From positions 1 through 35,679 of the IMG/VR virus record IMGVR_UViG_3300037264_005911: 35,679 nt of DNA; one strand, written 5' to 3'. Positions 28,861 to 34,996 of this stretch are shown piece by piece. A program made the translations under genes and the position numbers. Under the pieces are notes generated by a model that saw only the letters and a program-made list of their open reading frames with translations, did no database searches and was not told the DNA's origin. Positions within the stretch are counted from its first letter, which is position 1. Each line of letters opens with the position of its first letter. Source of the DNA: a virus.

Positions 28861-30282
28861 TTATAATGCTTCATAGTTGGGATCGATATCCACTATAGAT
28901 ATTCTATCAAGATCATCAGAATTGTCATCTGAAGTGGATGCCTGCTTGTGCTCCACAAAGGATTCCTGCCTAAACGGTGATGCTGGCAAGATAGATTTTG
29001 TTTCTTCTTGGGTACAAAGGGGCTTTGGGGATAAAACTACCTGATCCAAGAAAGGGAATATCCTTAAAAAGTCCTGACGATATTCTTCGTCCACAGAACG
29101 TAACCAATATCTCATGCCACCAGTTAAGCAACTAAAGCAATTCTCACATTGTCCTTCAAGGTTGATATGCTTCTTATACCAAATTCTCATAGGGGCACGT
29201 GCATCGTTGACGTAGTCAGAATAATTTTTCACTGGTTGCAGATACTCGGGATACTCTAAGTATCGAGAATCATTCATATTCCCGTTGGAGGATTCTTGTT
29301 TGTTGTTAAATTCTTTATCCTGAACAGTTTTTTTAAAAAAACCTGTCTGTGGCTTACTTTTGGAGTTGGTAATGGAACTTAAAGATGGCTGTTCCTGTCT
29401 CCTTTTGGCACATCCTAGAAAATAACCAAAGGTAAAAGTATTGTCTGGATTCGAATTAACTTTACGCTTAAACGTTTCGTAAGCGCTTTGAAGTACTTCA
29501 TCACTGTAATGCTCTACCGCTTCTTGATGATCATCTGTCCAGTCAATGAGCTTCATCGTCTTTAAAATTGGTCGCATTATCCCATCGGAAGATTTTTCGT
29601 ACACAAATTTCCTTTCTCTATTGGAAGTTAACTTAATATCGTAAGCTTTCAGACAGACAGTTACATTCAATTTAGTATATAAACTATAATTATTCTTAGT
29701 TCGTAGGCAACTTTTTTCATAATCCTTTGTGGTTGCTGAAAATGCTAATTGTTGAAAAGAGATCAAAGCGGCTAAAATTGTGTGTAAAATTTTGCGTATT
29801 CTTGGATCATAAAACCATTCACTAATTTTATAGCGCGAAGTCTTATTTGATTGAGGAAATGTTAACAACAACCCCAGCTTTTTAAGATTCCTTATATAAT
29901 TTTTTACAGTACTGACACAGACGCCTAAATATAATGCTAAATGTTCAAGAGAGAAATAAACTTCTCCGTATATTTGTTTATAACGAATAATATAATTAAG
30001 AAGCTTTATTTCATTTGCAAGAAGCTTATCGGTAATTATTAATGGATTTTTTCTTATCTCTTCAGTGGGCAATTGTATGGTAGCACGAAATCGATTATAG
30101 GCGTTCTTGTTTTTAGGTAACATGCGACAGGGTGATGGAACATTGTTTTTTAATTGATAGTTTTTGTTCTGCGAGGAATTATTTTTAAAAGAAGCTTGCT
30201 TTTTAGGCAATATATCTTTATGATTATCTTTACTAATAAAACGAGGCAAAACATTTGAAATACATTCAGAAAAATGTTTCAT
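28861..30282 (-). CDS. Winged-helix replication-initiator-type protein, 473 aa
   Basis: Residues about 88-152 (EIKLLNYIIRYKQIYGEVYF, SLEHLALYLGVCVSTVKNYI, RNLKKLGLLLTF) form a winged helix of the HTH_36 kind common in phage replication proteins. The centre is basic and helical; a CENCFSC motif near residue 375 may bind zinc. The C terminus is Ser/Asp-rich. The start lies inside a 34-bp repeat, and the ATG overlaps the stop of a 22-codon leader ORF (ATGA), with only a weak AAAGAA before it. This suggests coupled translation. No polymerase gene was found, so host replication enzymes are probably recruited. Confidence 0.7.
   Translation of the reverse strand: MKHFSECISNVLPRFISKDNHKDILPKKQASFKNNSSQNKNYQLKNNVPSPCRMLPKNKNAYNRFRATIQLPTEEIRKNPLIITDKLLANEIKLLNYIIRYKQIYGEVYFSLEHLALYLGVCVSTVKNYIRNLKKLGLLLTFPQSNKTSRYKISEWFYDPRIRKILHTILAALISFQQLAFSATTKDYEKSCLRTKNNYSLYTKLNVTVCLKAYDIKLTSNRERKFVYEKSSDGIMRPILKTMKLIDWTDDHQEAVEHYSDEVLQSAYETFKRKVNSNPDNTFTFGYFLGCAKRRQEQPSLSSITNSKSKPQTGFFKKTVQDKEFNNKQESSNGNMNDSRYLEYPEYLQPVKNYSDYVNDARAPMRIWYKKHINLEGQCENCFSCLTGGMRYWLRSVDEEYRQDFLRIFPFLDQVVLSPKPLCTQEETKSILPASPFRQESFVEHKQASTSDDNSDDLDRISIVDIDPNYEAL
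30246..30279. repeat. 34-bp direct repeat, copy 1 (inside the replication gene start)
   Basis: Identical to 30302-30335, offset 56 bp. The unit is itself an inverted repeat: AAACATTT and AAATGTTT arms around a 15-base centre. This copy encodes residues 2-12 of the replication protein. Confidence 0.9.
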
Positions 30283-30347
30283 AAATTCTTTCGATTATGA
30301 AGCAAAACATTTGAAATACATTCAGAAAAATGTTTGACATCACTCAT
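30279..30347 (-). CDS. Leader ORF 2 of the replication gene, 22 aa
   Basis: MSDVKHFSECISNVLL, then HNRKNL. Eleven residues (KHFSECISNVL) repeat the start of the replication protein. Its ATG overlaps the stop of leader ORF 1 and its TGA overlaps the replication gene ATG, both as ATGA. It may be a translational coupler or the remnant of the original gene start after a repeat was copied in. Confidence 0.5.
   Translation of the reverse strand: MSDVKHFSECISNVLLHNRKNL
30302..30335. repeat. 34-bp direct repeat, copy 2 (in the leader ORF)
   Basis: Perfect copy of the repeat at the replication gene start. Here it encodes KHFSECISNVL inside a 22-codon ORF. It could be an iteron or operator for the replication protein. 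Confidence 0.9.
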
Positions 30348-30412
30348 GAACGTTGAACCTTTCGCTTTTCGCTTTCGGGTGAGATTGTGTTTTCGAGGCC
30401 TCTTTTTTTCAT
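30344..30412 (-). CDS. Leader ORF 1 of the replication gene, 22 aa
   Basis: MKKRGLENTISPESEKRK, then VQRS: highly charged. AAGGAGC lies eight bases before the ATG, the only strong ribosome binding site of the replication gene cluster. Ribosomes probably enter here and pass to the next ORFs by ATGA coupling. Confidence 0.5.
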   Translation of the reverse strand: MKKRGLENTISPESEKRKVQRS

Positions 30413-30450
30413 ATCGTGTTGCTCCTTAAACTGGGTAAGTTTTTTGTTTA

Positions 30451-30478
30451 ATTATACATACAGATGATGATTAAGCAA
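30451..30478 (-). promoter_or_regulatory. Putative promoter for the replication block
   Basis: On the minus strand, TTGCTT and TATAAT are 16 bases apart, about 40 bases before leader ORF 1. TATAAT is a consensus -10. Confidence 0.5.
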
Positions 30479-30531
30479 GTGAGGAAACAATGCGATATTT
30501 TTTTTTGCTAATTTTTTGTTATACTCCAAAA

Positions 30532-30564
30532 GTCATGCTCAAAAGTAACCTTGATGAGCGTGAC
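30532..30564. other. 10-bp hairpin in the divergent region
   Basis: GTCATGCTCA and TGAGCGTGAC pair over ten positions, one as U.G in RNA, around a 13-base loop. It may be the 5' part of an untranslated RNA or a DNA cruciform. Confidence 0.45.
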
Positions 30565-30728
30565 CCAACAAATACACATTTTCGACACTCCGGGATAGAG
30601 GCACGCTGCCTTTGCCTTGTAGAATCTAAGTAGATGTTTCATTACCTGCAAAGTGTATGCGGCTTGTTTCTATTCCCTGAGTCACCGAGACTGTCTTGCA
30701 ATCGAGGTGCTTCTAGTCGTTGACAATC

Positions 30729-30744
30729 TGTCGACAACTTGTCG
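30729..30744. promoter_or_regulatory. Overlapping palindromes TGTCGACA and CGACAACTTGTCG
   Basis: Two perfect palindromes overlap by five bases. They precede the GTGAC operators and contain the same GACA/TGTC core, so related proteins may bind both. Confidence 0.4.
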
Positions 30745-30755
30745 GCAGTTCACTC

Positions 30756-30800
30756 CGTGACAAAACGTCACGATCTCTTCAACCCGTGACAAAATGTCAC
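30756..30800. promoter_or_regulatory. Paired operator-like palindromes GTGAC-N5-GTCAC
   Basis: Two sites, GTGACAAAACGTCAC (30757-30771) and GTGACAAAATGTCAC (30786-30800), differ at one base. Their centres are 29 bp apart, close to three helical turns, and the second ends 12 bases before a -35 box. They look like a repressor or activator pair. Confidence 0.6.
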
Positions 30801-30812
30801 ATCATCAACAAA

Positions 30813-30841
30813 TTGACTTACATGTTTACATTGGATATACT
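30813..30841 (+). promoter_or_regulatory. Promoter of the accessory block with operator half-site in its spacer
   Basis: TTGACT, 17 bases, TATACT: close to the sigma70 consensus. The spacer contains CATGTTTACA, half of the palindrome found in the promoter at 31837-31864. Confidence 0.65.
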
Positions 30842-30884
30842 TTAAAGAGATAGCCTTAAACCATCAAAATAAGAAGGATAGTGT

Positions 30885-31088
30885 ATGGAAGAATATCTAA
30901 AACAAGCGTTTATCTATTTATTTATGGCAATGATCACGGTTAATTTCGTCGTATTTTATATACAGCTTAAATCAATCAAGAAGGAACTGCGCTATATCCA
31001 TGAAAAGCTAGATAAGCGACAAGAGCATCATGATAATATTGTATTTATGCTTAAGAATGATAAAAAAGCATTGGTTGCAAAAAAATGA
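30885..31088 (+). CDS. Small membrane protein with cytoplasmic coiled tail, 67 aa
   Basis: One transmembrane segment at residues about 8-26 (AFIYLFMAMITVNFVVFYI), followed by a charged helix (KSIKKELRYIHEKLDKRQEH). AAGGATAG precedes the ATG, and a good promoter lies 44 bases upstream. Its stop overlaps the next start (ATGA). The N-terminal anchor plus charged helix is a layout shared by holin-like and exclusion proteins; no family was recognised. Confidence 0.65.
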   Translation: MEEYLKQAFIYLFMAMITVNFVVFYIQLKSIKKELRYIHEKLDKRQEHHDNIVFMLKNDKKALVAKK

Positions 31089-31294
31089 GTCGTCCGTTAA
31101 AAAATAATACTGCCTGTGCTGGGCTCAATAAGGGTTGGCGTAGAGCAACGTTTATTGTGCGTGAAGATCACTATGATTTCGTAAAGAAAATGGCTTATAT
31201 TAGAAAGGAGTCTATAAAAGATTTTTTGGATAAACTGCTTGAGCGAGAATATAAACGTATTACTCTATCAACGAAAGATCTTAAAGAATCCTAA
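31085..31294 (+). CDS. Ribbon-helix-helix-like DNA-binding protein, 69 aa
   Basis: A basic N terminus, then the strand RRATFIV, helix A (EDHYDFVKKMAYIRKE) and helix B (SIKDFLDKLLEREYKR) fit a ribbon-helix-helix dimer. It is the second gene of the operon, coupled by ATGA to the membrane protein. It is the best local candidate for binding the palindromes upstream and at 31.85 kb. Confidence 0.6.
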   Translation: MSRPLKNNTACAGLNKGWRRATFIVREDHYDFVKKMAYIRKESIKDFLDKLLEREYKRITLSTKDLKES

Positions 31295-31309
31295 AACCGG
31301 AGGAAGTTT

Positions 31310-31705
31310 ATGAAGCAGTCGGTAGTACTCTCCATCATAATCATATATTTTCTTGCTTCAATGAAGTCTCTTGTTGGCATGGAAGATGAAACAGCCTCAA
31401 AACAGATTGTTTCTCGTCCACGGCATAACACCATCAGTTGTTCAACAACCACCAAGCATGAGCGAGAATTGTTTGATTTGAATGTTTCTCGTGCTGGCTC
31501 AACGCCCCTTGATTTATCATCACACGATCTCTATAAAATAGATATTGAACAGAATATCTATAATCGCTCAAAAACTCCCCCATCTTTGACAGAAACAAAA
31601 GCAAACAATAACCTAAAATTACAAATAGCACTCATCGGTCTGGGGGCAACAACCATTTCTGCTCTTGCAGGATTGATTGTTTCTCTTGCTAGCTGCTCTC
31701 ACTAA
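31310..31705 (+). CDS. Exported or membrane protein with N- and C-terminal hydrophobic segments, 131 aa
   Basis: The signal peptide or anchor is MKQSVVLSIIIIYFLASM, with a polar middle (residues about 25-98, Ser/Thr-rich, no motif). A second hydrophobic segment lies at about 103-128 (IALIGLGATTISALAGLIVS), ending CSH. GGAGGAAGTTT precedes the ATG. The layout would hold the middle outside the cytoplasm. It may be a superinfection-exclusion or lysis accessory protein; this is only a guess. Confidence 0.65.
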   Translation: MKQSVVLSIIIIYFLASMKSLVGMEDETASKQIVSRPRHNTISCSTTTKHERELFDLNVSRAGSTPLDLSSHDLYKIDIEQNIYNRSKTPPSLTETKANNNLKLQIALIGLGATTISALAGLIVSLASCSH

Positions 31706-31708
31706 ACC

Positions 31709-31840
31709 ATGGGAAATGCCATTCTCTTTCTGGCAATATTCTTAATGATCGTTAACTTTGAACATTCAACCAGTAACGCTATCTTCTTTATACTGATACT
31801 ATTCACTATCCAGTTATATGAGTTATATAATATCTCTTGA
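31709..31840 (+). CDS. Small two-segment membrane protein, 43 aa
   Basis: MGNAILFLAIFLMIVNF, then EHSTSNAIFFILILFTIQLYE: two hydrophobic stretches joined by a short polar turn, as in small holins or antiholins. The ATG lies 3 bases after the preceding stop and has no clear ribosome binding site, so it depends on reinitiation. Its end overlaps the -35 box of the next promoter. Confidence 0.5.
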   Translation: MGNAILFLAIFLMIVNFEHSTSNAIFFILILFTIQLYELYNIS

Positions 31841-31864
31841 CTTTCATGTAAACATGTTTACAAT
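31837..31864 (+). promoter_or_regulatory. Promoter containing a perfect 16-bp palindromic operator
   Basis: TTGACT, 16 bases, TACAAT. TGTAAACATGTTTACA (31847-31862) is a perfect palindrome covering spacer and -10, so a bound protein would block it. The half-site recurs in the promoter at 30813-30841. Confidence 0.6.
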
Positions 31865-31908
31865 TGATAGTAGATAGTTAGTAGTTCAATAGCCTAGAAA
31901 GGGAATAC

Positions 31909-32145
31909 ATGGAAATCGTTAATCTTGAATCGTTAGAAACGCCATTAAAAAACGTTCTTATTAAACGAATAGAACTCGGCAAGACATTGGGTGATGATAG
32001 CTTTTATATTATCGCTACACCTAACATGGTTGGTGTAACTGATTGTTTACCACAACCTTCATTTGGCGATACAGTATATAAGTATTACTCAAAAAAGAAT
32101 GCTTTGTTTTTACTGTGGGCTCTCGATGAAAGATTTGTGTACTGA
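31909..32145 (+). CDS. Uncharacterised small protein, 78 aa
   Basis: Begins MEIVNLESLETPLKNVLIKR with AAGGGAATAC before the ATG. It is a soluble mixed protein with IIATPNMVGVTDCLPQPSFG and an aromatic end (KKNALFLLWALDERFVY). It is the first gene behind the palindrome promoter and overlaps the next by 20 nt. No family was recognised. Confidence 0.6.
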   Translation: MEIVNLESLETPLKNVLIKRIELGKTLGDDSFYIIATPNMVGVTDCLPQPSFGDTVYKYYSKKNALFLLWALDERFVY

Positions 32146-32254
32146 AATAATCGGCGTGTTGTTGCAATTACAATTTATAGGGTTTATGGCGCTTATTGTG
32201 AGCGCCCCCTGCTATGCATTATGGTATTATCTAATGGAACAAAAATGGAAATAA
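32126..32254 (+). CDS. Small membrane protein, 42 aa
   Basis: MKDLCTEIIGVLLQLQFIGF, then MALIVSAPCYALWYYLMEQK: a hydrophobic protein with one or two membrane segments. This ATG is preferred because the longer frame lies inside the previous gene. It overlaps both neighbours, so translation is coupled along the trio. Confidence 0.5.
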   Translation: MKDLCTEIIGVLLQLQFIGFMALIVSAPCYALWYYLMEQKWK

Positions 32255-32388
32255 GTCGTTTTTATCGAGCAGCGCTCTATCTTTTTCTTATACCGCTATG
32301 GTTTTTTCTCATATTCAATCCATTATTCTGGATTGTGTACTTCGTCATCTATTGCTTTGAAGATGAGAATTCTGAAGAAAACTTTTAA
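32245..32388 (+). CDS. Small membrane protein, 47 aa
   Basis: MEISRFYRAALYLFLIPLWF starts a strongly hydrophobic run to about residue 37, followed by an acidic tail (EDENSEENF). The ATG lies inside the previous gene (10-nt overlap). The stop overlaps that of the convergent ejection gene by 4 nt, leaving no room for a terminator between the two transcripts. Confidence 0.55.
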   Translation: MEISRFYRAALYLFLIPLWFFLIFNPLFWIVYFVIYCFEDENSEENF

Positions 32389-33785
32389 AAAAGCGAGCCA
32401 ACACTTTTAAGAATTCCCTTAACAGGATTCTTGCGTCCTTCATATTCACGTCTTAATTCTTGTGGCGATACATACGATTCACTAAATACTTTTGCAATCT
32501 CATCAAGCTGCGGTTTAGCGCGTTCTTCAATTAAACGATCAATATGTGCAGGTCTAAAGCCACCATTCTCATTAATAATATCATCCATAGCATTTTTTCT
32601 CGCTAAAGCAGCATTATTAAATGCAGAAAGATCACGAATAACGCGACGTTTACCTTCATCGCTTTGCGTTAAGCTTGGTATTCGTTGTAGATACATTTGA
32701 ACTTCTTGCTGCGTAACACGAGAACCGAATGTTTTTTTAACATCACGTAAAAAATCTGTTTGTAACTTTTTAAATTCTTGTGCTTCGGGAGATGCTAAAC
32801 CAAAAAGATCTAATCCTACTCCTAAAAATGGTATGCCATGTTTAAGAGCTTCTAAAGCTGATCCTGTTAATGGACCGGGTAATTTACCAGAATTTATTAA
32901 TTCTACCATGCGTTCCAAACGAAGATTACCTTCTTTAGCACCATCTGCTTCTTCATTAATTTTTGCATATGCTGGTTCGGTTGTTTTATCAACTTGTTCT
33001 TGTTGTTTTTCAAACTTCTCTTGTCTACGTGATATTTCTTGTCGCAAACGTGATTTGTCGAGAGAACTTAATGCAGGATTTGCCATAGCTTTATGGAGTC
33101 CTTGAAGCTCACGGGTTGATTTAGCCATTGGTGCTGATTCATATCCCAATGGTTTAGCCATGCTGAATTCTTTAATTTGTTTTTGCGTATCTTTAAATGT
33201 TGGAGCAACTTCTGGCTGAGTTTGCTCTTGCATACCCATTGGCCTGCCATTCGAAGCCCCTTGGGCGGAGTATGGCTGTTGTTGAGCACCAAATTGTGGT
33301 TGCTGCGTCATTTGTTGTTGAGGCATCTGTTGCATGGCTTGTGGTTGTTCAAAACCGCCTTCGCTTTGACCAATCAATTCTTCAAGGCGTGCTTGTTCTG
33401 CTTCGGGCAACATTCTTTTAATAAGGGCACTTTGAGTTGGTGCGGGAAGTTGGCTAATTTCTGGTGGAAGACCAAGGCTTTGCAAAATAGAAGCCTGTGC
33501 TTGTCGTTGTGGCATTAACATTTGTTGTTTAATCATTTCTCGTTGAACAGCTGGATCCATAAAAGCAGCTTCTTCAGGTAATCCCATAGACTTAAAAAAT
33601 GGCGCTTGTTGACGAGCAAGATTTTGCTGTTGTATTTGTTGTAATTTTGATTGTGCTAATGATTGAATGCCACTACCAAGTCCAGTAGCCACACCACCAA
33701 GAGCTTCACCAAGCATAGACCCAAGACCATATTGAGGTTGTTGCTGGCTATAAACAATGCCAGGCATACGTACTGTTTTTGCCAT
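32385..33785 (-). CDS. Ejection/internal virion-type protein, 466 aa, Gln-rich
   Basis: An N-terminal amphipathic and Gly-rich part (LGEALGGVATGLGSGIQSLA) is followed by long Gln/Met-rich stretches (residues about 45-195) and a helical C-terminal half. KLPGPLTGSALEALKHGIPF and EFKKLQTDFLRDVKKTFGSR are the most distinctive blocks. Such Gln-rich helical proteins encoded next to tail genes in short-tailed phages are usually internal proteins injected with the DNA (like P22 gp7, gp16 and gp20). The ATG shares its A with the upstream stop (TAATG). The function is inferred from style and place. Confidence 0.65.
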   Translation of the reverse strand: MAKTVRMPGIVYSQQQPQYGLGSMLGEALGGVATGLGSGIQSLAQSKLQQIQQQNLARQQAPFFKSMGLPEEAAFMDPAVQREMIKQQMLMPQRQAQASILQSLGLPPEISQLPAPTQSALIKRMLPEAEQARLEELIGQSEGGFEQPQAMQQMPQQQMTQQPQFGAQQQPYSAQGASNGRPMGMQEQTQPEVAPTFKDTQKQIKEFSMAKPLGYESAPMAKSTRELQGLHKAMANPALSSLDKSRLRQEISRRQEKFEKQQEQVDKTTEPAYAKINEEADGAKEGNLRLERMVELINSGKLPGPLTGSALEALKHGIPFLGVGLDLFGLASPEAQEFKKLQTDFLRDVKKTFGSRVTQQEVQMYLQRIPSLTQSDEGKRRVIRDLSAFNNAALARKNAMDDIINENGGFRPAHIDRLIEERAKPQLDEIAKVFSESYVSPQELRREYEGRKNPVKGILKSVGSLF

Positions 33786-34453
33786 TATCGTGCTCCTCTA
33801 ATTTGTGCAAGTAATCCCATTAAAGCATTTGTACGATCTTGACCTGACATACCTTGCATACCCATTGGCGATTGCTGCATACCCATCATACTCATTGGAT
33901 TTTGTTGAGGCATCTGTTGTTTATTACCAAAAAGAGAACTTAATCCAGACATACCACCTTGCGCTAGAGCACCACCAAATCCAGGCAAAAGATAACTACC
34001 TGCAGCTTGACCAAGCATATTTAATCCGCCACCAAGCCCTTGCATAAACTGTTGACCAAAGGTTGGTTTTTCTGGTTGTTGAAATAAAAACGATTGTGGT
34101 TGTAATGCAGTACCCAAAAGAGAACTTAATAACTGAGATTGTAGTTGCTGTTGTCCTAATTGATATTGTGAACCCATGCCAGCCAATCCCTCTTCAAGCC
34201 CTGCACCAGCAGCACCAAGTTGTGAAGCAAAAGCAGGAGAAGATACTTTGTTGCTACCCATAGAGGTAAAACGTTCAGCAAGGGTAGGCACTGTTTGTTG
34301 TGCAAATTGTGATCGGGCTTGTTGGGCTATTGGCTCAAAACTGGGAGCATTCTGTATTCTACCCATCAAAGAACCCAAAAGTTGTTCTAAGCCGCCATAG
34401 AGTTGTTGTTGCCCTGCAGTTTGGGGTATCGGGATTGATTGAAATTGTGCCAT
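33785..34453 (-). CDS. Ejection/internal virion-type protein, 222 aa, Gln/Gly/Met-rich
   Basis: The start MAQFQSIPIPQTAGQQ follows GGAGATGG; the upstream in-frame start is weaker. Gln-rich helices (LGQQQLQSQLLSSLLGTAL) surround a Gly-rich hydrophobic stretch (GGGLNMLGQAAGSYLLPGFG, then GALAQGG) that could insert in a membrane. The C terminus is Met/Gln repeats (MSMMGMQQSPMGMQGM). Composition matches the next gene. The two probably form part of the injection apparatus. There is no enzymatic motif. Confidence 0.6.
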   Translation of the reverse strand: MAQFQSIPIPQTAGQQQLYGGLEQLLGSLMGRIQNAPSFEPIAQQARSQFAQQTVPTLAERFTSMGSNKVSSPAFASQLGAAGAGLEEGLAGMGSQYQLGQQQLQSQLLSSLLGTALQPQSFLFQQPEKPTFGQQFMQGLGGGLNMLGQAAGSYLLPGFGGALAQGGMSGLSSLFGNKQQMPQQNPMSMMGMQQSPMGMQGMSGQDRTNALMGLLAQIRGAR

Positions 34454-34483
34454 ACCATCTCCACGTTCTACCAAGTTGGTAGG

Positions 34484-34996
34484 TTATTGTTTACTATATT
34501 CTATAATTATCAAAGACTTATTAAATACTATACCACTCGTATTATTAATTATTATATTGGTGTTATCAAGAACTACCGAAATAGTAGAGCTGGGTAATGG
34601 ATAGTAGTTGCCACCAACGTTATCAGTTGCAGCACCACGTATTGATACAAACTGCCATGTTGATGCTATAGTCAATCCATGTGGAACGTTTTTTACGCCG
34701 GCATTCAATGTACCAGTGTCAACTAACTTTCTAAATACGGGGCGATTTTGTAACGGATCGTTCGTCGTCGGATTGAATAACTGAATGCCCGTATTAAATT
34801 CATCTTTAACGTACATACCCGTATCTTTAATGTTCAATGACTGTGCTATGTTGTTGATGTTTTGATAAAGACGAATTAATAATTCCTTAAACTCTGGTGA
34901 AGTAACTTCAATTTGTGCTAGTTGACTGACATCCCAAATATTCGTGGTGGGAACAAATGAGCCAGTATTTGCAACTTGATCTGGTACATAGGTCAT
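34484..34996 (-). CDS. Tail-associated protein, 170 aa
   Basis: Residues about 20-55 are helical (SQLAQIEVTSPEFKELLIRL, then YQNINNIAQSLNIKD), followed by a beta-rich domain with FRKLVDTGTLNAGVKNVPHG and FVSIRGAATDN. The NVPHGLT block recalls short beta domains of phage neck and fibre proteins. The ATG overlaps the 753-aa tail gene stop (ATGA), with GAGGCTCC upstream, so it is made with that protein. A tail needle, plug or fibre-anchor role is possible; none is proven. Confidence 0.6.
   Translation of the reverse strand: MTYVPDQVANTGSFVPTTNIWDVSQLAQIEVTSPEFKELLIRLYQNINNIAQSLNIKDTGMYVKDEFNTGIQLFNPTTNDPLQNRPVFRKLVDTGTLNAGVKNVPHGLTIASTWQFVSIRGAATDNVGGNYYPLPSSTISVVLDNTNIIINNTSGIVFNKSLIIIEYSKQ

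Larger units (their letters stand above)
30413..30884. promoter_or_regulatory. Divergent intergenic region without genes; likely control region or origin
   Basis: About 470 bases between the divergent replication and accessory blocks. No ORF with a ribosome binding site was found. It contains the minus promoter, T-runs (around 30498-30518), a long hairpin, a palindrome cluster at 30729-30800 and the plus promoter. Richness in palindromes and position next to the replication gene make it a reasonable origin candidate, without proof. Confidence 0.5.
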
